DNA from: Acidobacteriota bacterium
GTDB taxonomy: Bacteria > Acidobacteriota > Thermoanaerobaculia > Gp7-AA8
Direction of reading: 5' to 3'
Assembly (NCBI GenBank): GCA_016184115.1
Contig: JACPDH010000008.1
Span: 1 to 39,721 of the forward strand
DNA: 39,721 bases
In this document: positions 25,171 through 34,152 of the stretch, piece by piece
How the letters are laid out: every line of letters starts with the position of its first letter
Numbering within the stretch: the first letter of the stretch is position 1
Made by a program: the position numbers and the translations under genes
The notes under the pieces: model-generated
What the model saw: only the letters and a program-made list of their open reading frames with translations
Databases searched by the model: none
Told to the model about the DNA's origin: nothing

Positions 25171-25251
25171 ACGCGCCGAGAGGCAACAATTGGAGCTCCG
25201 GCGGCGAACCTGCAGCGGCGAGACCGACTACCCCATTTCACGGACGAACGA

Positions 25252-25641
25252 TCAGCCGCGCTTCCTTCGTTTCGACGCCCCCTGCAGCCCGTCCTGCGTC
25301 ACTCGAAGCTCGACGATTCGCTCGATCAGGTCATACGGGATCGGCTGGTCGAGCGGGAACTTCAAGTTCCCTTTCGGTCCGGCATAAGGCGCGATCGCCC
25401 TTTCGAGCTCTCCGTCACCCGATACGGGTGGAAAGAGTCCGATGTGTTTATTGAAGGCGGCGAAGTAGATCAGGATCCCGTGCTGACGAAACGCCGGCAT
25501 CCGATAGCTCATGACCTCCTCGGCCCGCGGCGCGGCGCTCCGGACGATTGCACGGATCTTCGAGAGAATCACCTGGACCGAAGGCGGGCAGGCGGCAATG
25601 TACGCGTCGATGCTCTGTGGTCTGCTCTCGATCGATCGCAC
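25252..25641 (-). CDS. DUF1801 (YdhG-like) domain protein
   Basis: The ~129-residue protein matches DUF1801: IDAYIAACPPSVQVILSKIRAIVR, EEVMSYRMPAFR, YFAAFNKHIGLFPP and GPKGNLKFPLDQPIPYDLIERIVELR. Members resemble frataxin in fold and have been linked to intracellular iron handling (YdhG), but the function is not firm. GTG at 25639-25641 is preferred because AGAGGAG lies nine bases upstream and the family normally starts just before SIDAYI; a GTG at 25666-25668 would add nine residues. The end is basic (KRRKRG). It stands alone, divergent from the HTH-EIIA operon. Confidence 0.85.
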   Translation of the reverse strand: MRSIESRPQSIDAYIAACPPSVQVILSKIRAIVRSAAPRAEEVMSYRMPAFRQHGILIYFAAFNKHIGLFPPVSGDGELERAIAPYAGPKGNLKFPLDQPIPYDLIERIVELRVTQDGLQGASKRRKRG

Positions 25642-25840
25642 GCTTGCCGGCTCCTCTCGCACTTTCACAATCTGGGTCGCGCCAATCCCGCTCTCCGCGC
25701 CGGGACTCGTCGAGGCGAACGCCGCCGCATGCCGTATCCCTGCCGGCTCCGACTTCGTTCGATGCTCAAACCGGATACGTAGATTCTAACTCGATCGGAA
25801 GCCGGCGCCCCCTCGCCGTCGGGGCAACCTGGCGACCGCT

Positions 25841-25890
25841 AATGACCGCCAATGTCCATCAATGTCCTTTACAAGTGGCCAATGGGACAG
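25841..25890. promoter_or_regulatory. 10-bp-phased AATG(A/T)CC direct repeats before the Ehr operon
   Basis: AATGACC (25841), AATGTCC (25851) and AATGTCC (25861) recur exactly every 10 bp, and AATGGGAC (25881) keeps the phase two turns later. All lie on one face of the helix 17-66 bp before the first gene of the operon. TGTCC and GGGACA also form a loose inverted pair. This is a candidate operator. Confidence 0.4.
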
Positions 25891-25906
25891 CTAATCTCAC
25901 TCCGTC

Positions 25907-26635
25907 GTGCCCGACACGCTGAACGCGGGAGAGATCCTCACGATCCGCCAACTCGCCGAGTACCTCATGGTCTCGGAGAAGACGGTCTACAGGATGCTCG
26001 ACCGGAATCAGCTTCCCGCTGTTCGCGTCGGCGCCCAGTGGCGATTTCGTCGCCAGGACATCGACAACTGGCTCACTGACGAGGTCCGCCGGGTCGAGCA
26101 TGAAGGACAGCGCAGCGTGCTCGATGCGCTGGAGCCTTCCGAGCTCGCGATTCACCCGATGCTGTCGCCCGAGAACGTCTGGATCGCGACGCATCCCGCG
26201 TCGCGCGACGAGCTACTCGCGCTCATGACGCACGAGGCATCGCTCGACCCTCACGTCGACCGGGACCAGCTCTACCGTTCGGTCCGCGAGCGCGAGATCC
26301 TCTGCTCCACGGCACTGCTCGATCACGCCGCGTTTCCGCATCCGGTCGATCCGCGCCCCTTCCGCTTCACGCGTAAGAGGGTGTTGCTCGCCGTTCTCGC
26401 CGCACCGCTCGATTTCCAGGATCCGCATCACCACACGCCGCGCGTCGTGGCGATGATCCTCGCCCGCTCGACGCAAGGGCACCTGCTGGCGCTCTCCCGC
26501 GCGATCAAGCTCTTCGCCTCGCCGCCGCTCATCGAGCGCCTCACGACGGCGCGCTCCGCAGAGCGCGCGATCGATGCGATCGCCGCGGAGGAAGCGCGTA
26601 TCGCGCGCGACGTGCCCACGAAGGACGGGCAATGA
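25907..26635 (+). CDS. HTH (excisionase/MerR-type)-PTS EIIA fusion protein, first of a pair
   Basis: Residues 11-57 of this 242-residue protein are an excisionase-type winged HTH (LTIRQLAEYLMVSEKTVYRMLDRN...RRQDIDNWL). Residues ~115-235 are a PTS EIIA type 2 (fructose/nitrogen) domain: RSVREREILCSTALLDHAAFPHP carries the phosphorylatable His (H145) and GHLLALSRAIK the second conserved His (H191). It probably binds DNA according to phosphorylation by HPr or a relative. Start is GTG 25907, with three phased repeats just upstream. Its stop overlaps the next ATG (ATGA), so it is the first gene of the operon. No PTS permease or EI gene is present in the window. Confidence 0.82.
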   Translation: MPDTLNAGEILTIRQLAEYLMVSEKTVYRMLDRNQLPAVRVGAQWRFRRQDIDNWLTDEVRRVEHEGQRSVLDALEPSELAIHPMLSPENVWIATHPASRDELLALMTHEASLDPHVDRDQLYRSVREREILCSTALLDHAAFPHPVDPRPFRFTRKRVLLAVLAAPLDFQDPHHHTPRVVAMILARSTQGHLLALSRAIKLFASPPLIERLTTARSAERAIDAIAAEEARIARDVPTKDGQ

Positions 26636-27288
26636 AGCTCACGATCGCCGAAGCCGCGTCTCTGCTCGGGATCTCCGACGACCAGGTCTACGACTGGATC
26701 GAGGAGAGCGCGCTGCCCGCGCAGAGAATCCGCGGACAGTACCGAATCAACCGAGCCGAGCTCCTCGAGTGGGCGACTGAGAGGCGGATCGACATTTCTC
26801 CCGGCGCATTCGAGAAGGAGCGCTCCGCGCCAACGCTCGCCGCCGCGCTCCGCGCGGGGGGAATCCACCAGGGAGTACCGGCGCCTAACCTCGAGACCGC
26901 GCTCCGTGCCATCGTCGACTGCCTCGCGATCGCGGACGAAGGCGATCGCGAAATGCTTCGGGACATTCTCCTCGCGCGTGAGTCGACCGGTGTGACTCCC
27001 GTGGGTGAAGGGATCGCAATCCCCCACGTTCGGGCGCCGATCATCGTCGATTCGGCGGGGGCACTGATCTCCCTCTCCTACCTCGACAGGACGATCACGC
27101 TCGCCGATGCCGGCTCGAACGCGATCGACATCTTCTTCTTCCTCCTCTCTCCCACCGTGCACGTGCACCTGGCAATGCTGGCGCGGCTCGCGCACGCGCT
27201 TCGCGATCCGGAGTTCCGCGCCGCCGTCCGAAGCCGGAACCCGGAGGCGATCTTCCGCGCTGCCACGGCGCTGGAAGGGCCGGCGTGA
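26632..27288 (+). CDS. HTH-PTS EIIA fusion protein, second of a pair
   Basis: The 218-residue protein has the same layout as its neighbour: an N-terminal excisionase-type HTH (residues 2-50, TIAEAASLLGISDDQVYDWIEE) and an EIIA domain (~85-218). The active-site segment LLARESTGVTPVGEGIAIPHVR gives His 132, and VHVHLAMLARLAHAL gives the second His (H179); it is closer to the EIIA consensus than the first protein. The two are probably old duplicates that act as a heteromer or respond to different donors. It overlaps both neighbours by 1-4 bases, so its level is tied to that of the Ehr complex. Confidence 0.82.
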   Translation: MKLTIAEAASLLGISDDQVYDWIEESALPAQRIRGQYRINRAELLEWATERRIDISPGAFEKERSAPTLAAALRAGGIHQGVPAPNLETALRAIVDCLAIADEGDREMLRDILLARESTGVTPVGEGIAIPHVRAPIIVDSAGALISLSYLDRTITLADAGSNAIDIFFFLLSPTVHVHLAMLARLAHALRDPEFRAAVRSRNPEAIFRAATALEGPA

Positions 27289-29234
27289 TGCTGGCGTTTC
27301 TTCTCGTCGCGCTTGCGCTCACGGCGATCAGCGGATTCCCCGCTCTCATCTTTCGCGGGCGGAAGGGCGAAGTCGTCAGTGCGGCGATCGCCGTCGCAGG
27401 CGCGGCGAGCGGCCTCACCGCGGTGGTCTCGACACTGCGCAGCGGCGCCTCGCACACTGCGACGGCGCAGTGGCAGCTTCCCAACGCCGCACTGGCACTC
27501 CGTCTCGATCCTCTCGCGGCGGCTTTCCTCGTCCCGATCTTCATCCTCGGCGCGGCGGCGTCGATCTACGCTCTCGGGTACTGGCCAGCGAGCGAACAGA
27601 GGTCGGCACCTCGAGTGCGCGTGTTCCTCGGCATCCTCCTCGCCGGCATGGCGGCGGTCGTCGTCGCCGCGCACGCGATCCTCTTCCTTTTCGCATGGGA
27701 GACGATGGCGCTCGCGTCGTTCTTTCTCATCGCTGCAGACGATCGCGACGGCGAGGTACGCGAGGCGGCGTGGATTTACCTGATCGCGACGCACATCGGC
27801 ACGCTCGGTCTCTTCGCGATGTTCGTCGTGCTGCGGCTCCTCAACGGGACGTTCGCGCTCGGGCCTGTCGCGGAGGCAGGTGCGATCGCCTCGACGGCCT
27901 TGTTTCTTCTCGCCATCTTCGGATTCGGCTTGAAGGCTGGCATCGTCCCGCTTCACTTCTGGCTCCCCGGCGCGCACGCGAACGCACCCAGCCACGTATC
28001 GGCGATCCTCTCCGGCGCGATGCTGAAGGTGGGAATCTACGGCCTCGCGCGCACTCTGAGCTGGTTCGACGCACCACCAGGCTGGTGGGGCGGATTTCTC
28101 GTCGCGGTTGGGCTCCTCGGCGCGCTTGCCGCGATGCTCCTTGCGATCGGTGAGGCCGACATGAAGCGCGCGCTCGCCTGGTCGAGTATCGAGAACGTCG
28201 GAATCATCATCGCGGCGTTAGGCGTCGCCACATTCGGCCGGGCGACAGGCAGCGCGGCACTCGCAGCGATCGGCCTCGCGGCCGCCATTCTCCACGTTTG
28301 GAACCACAGCCTCTTCAAGGGTCTCCTGTTCTTCGGCGCGGGGAGCGTCCTCCATGCGACCGGCACGCGGCGAGTCGACCTGCTCGGCGGGCTCCTCCAG
28401 CGCATGCCGGTGACCGGAGCGACGTTCATCGTCGGGGCCATTGCGGCGTCGGCACTTCCCGGCGCCAACGGTTTCGTGAGTGAGGCACTTCTCTACTACG
28501 GCTTCTTCGTCGTCGCTCCGACGGGAAGCATGCTCGGCCTCGGGGCCGCACTTCTCGCACTCGTCGGTGCGCTCGCCGTCGTCTCATTCGTCCGGCTCAC
28601 CGGCACGATCATGCTGGGAAGCGCGCGCAGCACGCACGCGTCGCATGCGCACGAGGCGGAGCCTTCGATGCGCTTCGCGCTCGGTTTCCTCTCAGCGCTC
28701 GTCCTGCTCGCAGGGCTCTTCCCGGCCGCACCCGTATCTCCTCTCTCCGCAATCGCACCGGGCACGCGCGAGCACGTTGCGCCATTCCTCGACGTGATCA
28801 CACTTCCGGTGCAGATCACCGCGGTGTCGTCCGCGCTCCTCCTGCTCGCACTCGTTGCGGCGACGAAGCGGAGCCCGCGCCACGTCACCTGGGACTGCGG
28901 CTACGCGGCGCCGACCGCGCGGATGCAGTACAGCGCCCGCTCGCTCGGAGAGTGGATCAGCGAACGCCTCGTCCCGAGGTTCTTCCGCCCGAAAGTACGA
29001 GGTACGATCCCCGCAGGGAGCTTCCCGACGTCGGCGAGTTTTGCCGTCGAGACGCACGAGCCATTCGGCGAGTCGATTTACAAACCAGCCGCCGCCACGT
29101 GGGCACGGCGCGCGATGCGTTTCCGCTGGCTGCAGCAAGGGCATCTACCGAGCTATCTCCTCTACATCTTCCTGACTCTCGTTGCAGGCATCTGCTGGGC
29201 GGTCGTCTACCCGCTCCTCGGAGAACTTCAGTGA
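27288..29234 (+). CDS. hyfB: HyfB-like antiporter-type membrane subunit of an Ehr complex (copy 1)
   Basis: The 648-residue protein (ATG 27288; GTG 27285 also possible) is a NuoL/MrpA-related proton-conducting subunit with ~14-16 membrane segments. Visible are the buried Glu in FLFAWETMALASFF, the signature PLHFWLPGAHANAPSHVSAILSG and the Lys of GAMLKVGIYG, all part of the ion path in this family. The C-terminal tail (TWDCGYAAPTARMQY…) is the one found in HyfB of formate hydrogenlyase-type complexes. It overlaps the upstream gene stop and the next GTG. Its role should be ion translocation. Confidence 0.88.
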   Translation: MLAFLLVALALTAISGFPALIFRGRKGEVVSAAIAVAGAASGLTAVVSTLRSGASHTATAQWQLPNAALALRLDPLAAAFLVPIFILGAAASIYALGYWPASEQRSAPRVRVFLGILLAGMAAVVVAAHAILFLFAWETMALASFFLIAADDRDGEVREAAWIYLIATHIGTLGLFAMFVVLRLLNGTFALGPVAEAGAIASTALFLLAIFGFGLKAGIVPLHFWLPGAHANAPSHVSAILSGAMLKVGIYGLARTLSWFDAPPGWWGGFLVAVGLLGALAAMLLAIGEADMKRALAWSSIENVGIIIAALGVATFGRATGSAALAAIGLAAAILHVWNHSLFKGLLFFGAGSVLHATGTRRVDLLGGLLQRMPVTGATFIVGAIAASALPGANGFVSEALLYYGFFVVAPTGSMLGLGAALLALVGALAVVSFVRLTGTIMLGSARSTHASHAHEAEPSMRFALGFLSALVLLAGLFPAAPVSPLSAIAPGTREHVAPFLDVITLPVQITAVSSALLLLALVAATKRSPRHVTWDCGYAAPTARMQYSARSLGEWISERLVPRFFRPKVRGTIPAGSFPTSASFAVETHEPFGESIYKPAAATWARRAMRFRWLQQGHLPSYLLYIFLTLVAGICWAVVYPLLGELQ

Positions 29235-31183
29235 GCGCGCTGCTCTATGCGACCGGCGCGTTGCTCTTCGTCATGAGCGGCGTCGCCGCGCTCCTCCCCG
29301 GCCGGCCGGCGCTGCGCCTAACGCCGCTGTTCATGGTTCTGGGAGCGATCACCGGGCTGGCGAGTTGCGCCCTCGGAATGACGGGCGCCGCGAGAACGCT
29401 CGCATTGCCTTGGTTGATCCCGGGCGGCGCGCTGACGATCACGGTCGATGCCCTCTCCGCCTTCTTCGCCACGCCGGTCTTTCTCCTCGCGGGTGCCGGA
29501 GCAGTTTTCGCGGAGCGATACTGGCCTCTCGATCGGCGGAGCGCGAGGCACGTCCGCGCCTTCTTTGGCGTCCTGACGGGCGCCCTCGTGACGGTGCTGG
29601 CAGCCGCAAACACGATCCTCTTCCTCGCCGCCTGGGAGGTCGTCACGATCGCCGCGTTCTTCCTCGTCGCTACGGAGCACGAGAACCAGGCGTCGCGGCA
29701 GTCGGCGTGGCTCTACCTCGCGGCGAGCCACGTCGCAATGCTCGCGCTCTTCGCGGTGATCGGTCTACTCCACGCATCGACAGAGTCGTGGGCGTTCGAG
29801 GCACTCCCCGCCGGCATCGCGGCACTTCCCACGGGGCGCGCGATCTTCGCGCTCGCGCTCTTCGGATTCGGGATCAAGTCGGGGCTCATGCCATTCCACG
29901 TCTGGCTTCCTGGTGCGCACGCAGCGGCGCCCGCACACGTCTCCGCGGTGATGTCGGGTGTCGTGGTCAAAATGGGGATCTACGGATTCATCCGGGTCAT
30001 TTCGCTCTTCGACACGGTTCCCGTTGCATTTGGCACGACTCTGCTCGTTCTCGGCATCATCTCGAGCGTACTTGGAGTTGCACTCGCGCTCGCGCAACAT
30101 GACCTCAAGCGGCTCCTTGCCTATCACACGATCGAGAACATCGGGATCATTGTGAGCGGCCTCGGCGTCGGGCTTCTCGCTCGCGCGCACGGTGCGTCGT
30201 GGATTGCCGCGCTCGCGTTCGCCGGCGCGCTACTTCACGTCTGGAATCACGGCCTCTTCAAAGCGCTGCTTTTCCTCAGCGCAGGATCGGTGATCCACGC
30301 GACGCACACGCGCGAGATCGACCGGACGGGCGGGCTAGCGCGGCGCATGCCGCATACGGCGCTCGCGTTTCTCATCGGCGCCGTCGCGATCTGCGGCCTC
30401 CCGCCGCTCAATGGATTCGTGAGCGAGCTGCTCATCTACCTCGCAAGCATCGGCGGAGTCAACGCCGCGGGCGCCGACTGGAGCTGGCTCCTCGTCTTCG
30501 GCGTCGCCCCCGCGCTCGCGCTCACCGGCGCGCTCGCCCTCGCCTGTTTCGTCAAGGCGTTCGGCGCCATCTTCCTCGGGTTACCGCGAAGCGAACGCGC
30601 CGCACACGCCAACGAGAGTCCGGTCGCGATGCGCGTCGCGATGGTCCCGCTCGCACTTGCCTGCGCCGCAATCGGCCTTGCACCGACGCTCCTCGCTCCG
30701 ATCCTTGAACGGGTGACACGGGATGCGGCGCCTGGTCTGACTTCGGCAGGGCTTGCGCACATGCTCAATGGAGCGCAGTCAGTCTCGATTGCGACGGTGG
30801 TCGCGGTTGCCATCGCGTTTGCGATCGTTTCGATTCTGGCCTCACGCCGCAGCTCGGCTCCAACCTGGGACTGCGGATACGCAACTGCCGCTCCGCGTGC
30901 GCAGTACACGGCCTCGTCGCTCGCACAGTCGATCGCGAGCGTCTTCTCCTGGGCGATGCCTCCTGACGTGCATTCGCCACGAAAGCTGCCGCTCTTCCCC
31001 GAGAAGGCATCGTTCGGAAGCCACGTTCCCGACCCGGTCCTCGACCGCGCACTCCTCCCCGCGATTCGCCATGCCATGCGCCTCGCCACTCTCGCGCGCT
31101 GGGCGCAGGGAGGTCGCGTTCAGTTCTACCTCGTCTCGATTGGCCTCACGCTCGTCGTGCTGCTCGTCTGGAGTGCCCTATGA
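29231..31183 (+). CDS. hyfB: HyfB-like antiporter-type membrane subunit of an Ehr complex (copy 2)
   Basis: A 650-residue paralogue of the preceding protein: FLAAWEVVTIAAFF (Glu), FHVWLPGAHAAAPAHVSAVMSG and VVVKMGIYG (Lys) are kept, and the same TWDCGYATAAPRAQY tail follows. Start is GTG 29231, overlapping the previous stop (GTGA). Two HyfB-type proteins plus the later HyfF-type subunit give this complex three antiporter-like subunits, as many as complex I, while hydrogenase-4 uses HyfB, HyfD and HyfF. The second copy probably takes the place of HyfD. Confidence 0.87.
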   Translation: MSALLYATGALLFVMSGVAALLPGRPALRLTPLFMVLGAITGLASCALGMTGAARTLALPWLIPGGALTITVDALSAFFATPVFLLAGAGAVFAERYWPLDRRSARHVRAFFGVLTGALVTVLAAANTILFLAAWEVVTIAAFFLVATEHENQASRQSAWLYLAASHVAMLALFAVIGLLHASTESWAFEALPAGIAALPTGRAIFALALFGFGIKSGLMPFHVWLPGAHAAAPAHVSAVMSGVVVKMGIYGFIRVISLFDTVPVAFGTTLLVLGIISSVLGVALALAQHDLKRLLAYHTIENIGIIVSGLGVGLLARAHGASWIAALAFAGALLHVWNHGLFKALLFLSAGSVIHATHTREIDRTGGLARRMPHTALAFLIGAVAICGLPPLNGFVSELLIYLASIGGVNAAGADWSWLLVFGVAPALALTGALALACFVKAFGAIFLGLPRSERAAHANESPVAMRVAMVPLALACAAIGLAPTLLAPILERVTRDAAPGLTSAGLAHMLNGAQSVSIATVVAVAIAFAIVSILASRRSSAPTWDCGYATAAPRAQYTASSLAQSIASVFSWAMPPDVHSPRKLPLFPEKASFGSHVPDPVLDRALLPAIRHAMRLATLARWAQGGRVQFYLVSIGLTLVVLLVWSAL

Positions 31184-32079
31184 GAGGTCTCGCGCAACTA
31201 CTTCTCGTCCTCGTTGCCTCACCGCTCCTGCTCGGCGTGATCAACAGGACGAAAGCGATCATGGCAGGCCGCCGAGGCCAGCCTCTGTTTCAGGCGTACT
31301 GGGACATCGCGAAACTGTTCCGGAAGGGCTCGGTCATCAGTCTGACGACGACATGGATCTTTCTCCTCGGGCCCGCGGTCGCGATCGTGGTTCCGCTGCT
31401 TGCGTCACTGATGCTACCGCTCGCCGCGCCACGCGCTCCGATCGCGTTTACCGGCGATGTGATCGTGTTCGTCTACCTCTTCGCACTCTCGCGCTTCTGC
31501 ACGACCGCCGCGGCGCTCGATACCGGCTCCGCGTTCGAAGGGATGGGGGCGGCGCGCGAGCTGACCTTCGCGGCGCTTGCCGAGCCTGCGCTGTTTTTCG
31601 GCTTCCTCGCACTGGCGCGCGTTTCGGGAGGGATCTCGCTCACGAGTTTCATGACGATGGACGGGAGCCATTGGCGTAGCGCGAGCGCCGCGCTCGTGCT
31701 CGTCATCGCGAGCTGGTTCCTCGTGCTGCTCGCCGAGAACTCGCGCGTACCATTCGATGACCCTAACACACACCTCGAGTTGACGATGATTCACGAAGTG
31801 ATGGTGCTCGACCATAGCGGGCCCGCTTTCGGATTCATCCTCTGGGGCGCAGCGATGAAGCTCTTCGTCTACTGCGCGCTCATCGTCGGCGTGATCCTGC
31901 CCACGAGCGGTTCGCCTCTGGTCGATCTCCCGGCAATCCTGGGAGGCGTGCTTCTCGTCGGCGTCGTAATCGGACTCGTGGAGAGCGGGATGGCACGCCT
32001 CCGTCTCGTCCGGGTCCCGCAGCTACTCGTCACCGCGAGCCTCGTCGCGGGGTTCGCCGTCGTTCTCGTATTGAGGTAA
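31180..32079 (+). CDS. hyfC: HyfC/NuoH-like membrane anchor subunit
   Basis: The 299-residue protein is the NuoH/HycD/HyfC homologue, with about eight membrane segments. Two cytoplasmic loops that contact the peripheral arm are clear: GQPLFQAYWDIAKLFRKG and ENSRVPFDDPNTHLELTMIHEVMVLDHSG, with conserved acidic residues at the channel entry. It overlaps the previous stop (ATGA) and couples redox in the peripheral arm to the antiporter-like subunits. A DPN is encoded with CCTAAC. Confidence 0.88.
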   Translation: MRGLAQLLLVLVASPLLLGVINRTKAIMAGRRGQPLFQAYWDIAKLFRKGSVISLTTTWIFLLGPAVAIVVPLLASLMLPLAAPRAPIAFTGDVIVFVYLFALSRFCTTAAALDTGSAFEGMGAARELTFAALAEPALFFGFLALARVSGGISLTSFMTMDGSHWRSASAALVLVIASWFLVLLAENSRVPFDDPNTHLELTMIHEVMVLDHSGPAFGFILWGAAMKLFVYCALIVGVILPTSGSPLVDLPAILGGVLLVGVVIGLVESGMARLRLVRVPQLLVTASLVAGFAVVLVLR

Positions 32080-32083
32080 CTCG

Positions 32084-32719
32084 ATGCCGCCGATTGCAGA
32101 CAGCATACTGATCATCCTGCTTCTGACGAACTTCTTCATTCTCGGAACGGCGAGCCTTCGGGCTGCGATCCGCGTGATCGCGCTGCAGGGCATCCTGCTC
32201 GCGCTTCTCCCGCTCTTCGTCGAGACGCATCTCACGTTTCGCCTCGTCGCGATTGTCGCGATGACGGCCGGCATCAAAGGGCTCGCGATTCCCAGCTTCC
32301 TGTTCAAGGCGATCCGCGACGTCCACATTCATCACGAAATCGAGCCGTACCTCGGCTACATCCCGTCGCTCTTCCTCTGCGCCGTCGGTACGGCTGGAGC
32401 GCTTCTCTTCGCCGACCAGCTTCCGCTCGCCATCGATCACCGCAGCTCGCTCTTCGTTCCGGCCGCGCTCGCGACGCTGCTCGCAGGCTTCCTCGTGCTC
32501 ACGACGCGACGCAAGGCAATTTCGCAGGTCGCCGGCTACCTCATGCTGGAGAACGGCATCTACGTCTTTGGTCTCCTGCTCTATCAGTCGATGCTCGTCG
32601 AGGTCGGCGTCCTCCTCGACCTCGTAGTGGGCATCTTCGTGATGGGGATCGTCCTCAACCACATCCAGCGGGAGTTCTCGTCTCTCGACACCGAGAAGCT
32701 CTCGAGCCTGAGGGAGTAG
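32084..32719 (+). CDS. hyfE: HyfE-like membrane subunit
   Basis: The 211-residue, six- to seven-segment protein matches HyfE, whose C-terminal part corresponds to NuoK (AGYLMLENGIYVFGLLL with the membrane Glu that takes part in ion transfer). It is four bases after hyfC and uses GAGGT in the end of that gene as ribosome site. In hydrogenase-4-type and Ehr complexes it bridges the NuoH-like and antiporter-like subunits. Confidence 0.82.
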   Translation: MPPIADSILIILLLTNFFILGTASLRAAIRVIALQGILLALLPLFVETHLTFRLVAIVAMTAGIKGLAIPSFLFKAIRDVHIHHEIEPYLGYIPSLFLCAVGTAGALLFADQLPLAIDHRSSLFVPAALATLLAGFLVLTTRRKAISQVAGYLMLENGIYVFGLLLYQSMLVEVGVLLDLVVGIFVMGIVLNHIQREFSSLDTEKLSSLRE

Positions 32720-32721
32720 CG

Positions 32722-34152
32722 ATGATCGTCTCACTGATTCTGGTTCCGCTCGTCGCCGCTCTCGTGGCCTTCATCGTTCCTTCGGAGCGCGTACGCCCGT
32801 GGATCGTTGCACTCACCGGCGCCGCACACACCGCGGCGACGATCGCGATCGTCGCGATGGGCCTCCGCCTCACTAACGTCGCCCCATGGCTCGAGCTCGA
32901 TGCGTTAGGGCGGCTCGGACTCGTTCTCGTCTCGATCGTCTTTCTCGTCTGCGCGGTCTACAGCGTCGGCTACCTCCACCTCCGTGCCGAGCGGCCGAAC
33001 CGCGTCTTCTGCACCGTCCTCCTCGTGTTCCTCGCGATGACGAGCCTGCTGATGCTCTCGCAGCACCTGACGCTGATGTGGGTGGCGATGGAAGCGACAA
33101 CGCTCGCCACCGCGCTCCTCCTCTACTTCAACCAGAACCAGCGATCCCTCGAGGCGACGTGGAAGTACCTCATGGTCGGCGCGGTCGGCATCGCGCTCGC
33201 ACTGCTCGGCACCCTCTTCCTCGCCTATTCGGCGCTCATCGGTCTCGGTGATCCAACTCTCATGTTCTCGCAGCTCGTCAAGGCGGGGCCCGACCTCTCC
33301 GCACCATGGCTCCGGACCGCGTTCGTCCTGCTACTCGTAGGCTATGGCGCGAAGATGGGACTCGCTCCATTGCATACCTGGAAGCCGGACGCCTACGGCG
33401 AAGCTCCCGGAGTCGTCGGCGCGCTGCTCGCGGGGGGCATGACCACCTGCGCCTTCGTCGCGTTGCTCCGCGTCTACCGCGTCGCGGACGCCGGCGGCCA
33501 GGGCGACTTCGCGCGCGGACTGCTCGTCACGTTAGGCCTTCTATCGATGGCGACCGCTGCGATCTTCATGATCGGGCAGCGTGATTTCAAACGCCTCCTC
33601 GCCTATTCGAGTGTCGAGCACATGGGTATTCTCGCGCTCGGCATAGGCATCGGCGGCCCCGCGATCTTTGCCGCCCTCCTCCATACCGTGAACAACGCGC
33701 TCGTGAAAGGGATCCTCTTCCTTTCCGCCGGGAACATCCATCGAGCGTTCAAGAGCAAGCGAATCGAGGACGTAACCGGGGCGATGCGGCGACTGCCTCT
33801 CTCCGGGAGTCTCTTCCTCGTTGGCTTTCTTGCGATTACTGGCGCGCCGCCGTTCGGTCCCTTCGTGAGCGAGCTCCTGATCCTGACTGCAGCCATCGAC
33901 GCCCATCGCTGGGTCATCGCGGCGCTTTATCTCATCTTCCTTGCCGTGATCTTCATCGGGATGGGGAGCACGGTGCTCGCCGTCGTGCAGGGCGAGCCCC
34001 CTAACGATGGCGACGGGACGAAGTTCCGCGAATCACCCCTCAGGGTCATGCCGATGTTCGCCTGCCTCGCGCTCGTGTTGATGATGGGTGTCTGGATTCC
34101 CGAACCGGTCACCGACTTGCTGTATGCGGCTGCACGGCTGCTCGGAGCGTGA
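32722..34152 (+). CDS. hyfF: HyfF-like antiporter-type membrane subunit
   Basis: The 476-residue protein has ~14 membrane segments and is of the HyfF/NuoN-like type: LMWVAMEATTLATALLLYFN (Glu), YGAKMGLAPLHTWKPDAYGEAP and a repeat of DFKRLLAYSSVEHMG, the usual motif before the second half. The Lys of typical antiporter subunits after the HTW motif is replaced (GGMTTCAF). It overlaps the next start (GTGA), so coupling in the operon is tight. Confidence 0.85.
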   Translation: MIVSLILVPLVAALVAFIVPSERVRPWIVALTGAAHTAATIAIVAMGLRLTNVAPWLELDALGRLGLVLVSIVFLVCAVYSVGYLHLRAERPNRVFCTVLLVFLAMTSLLMLSQHLTLMWVAMEATTLATALLLYFNQNQRSLEATWKYLMVGAVGIALALLGTLFLAYSALIGLGDPTLMFSQLVKAGPDLSAPWLRTAFVLLLVGYGAKMGLAPLHTWKPDAYGEAPGVVGALLAGGMTTCAFVALLRVYRVADAGGQGDFARGLLVTLGLLSMATAAIFMIGQRDFKRLLAYSSVEHMGILALGIGIGGPAIFAALLHTVNNALVKGILFLSAGNIHRAFKSKRIEDVTGAMRRLPLSGSLFLVGFLAITGAPPFGPFVSELLILTAAIDAHRWVIAALYLIFLAVIFIGMGSTVLAVVQGEPPNDGDGTKFRESPLRVMPMFACLALVLMMGVWIPEPVTDLLYAAARLLGA

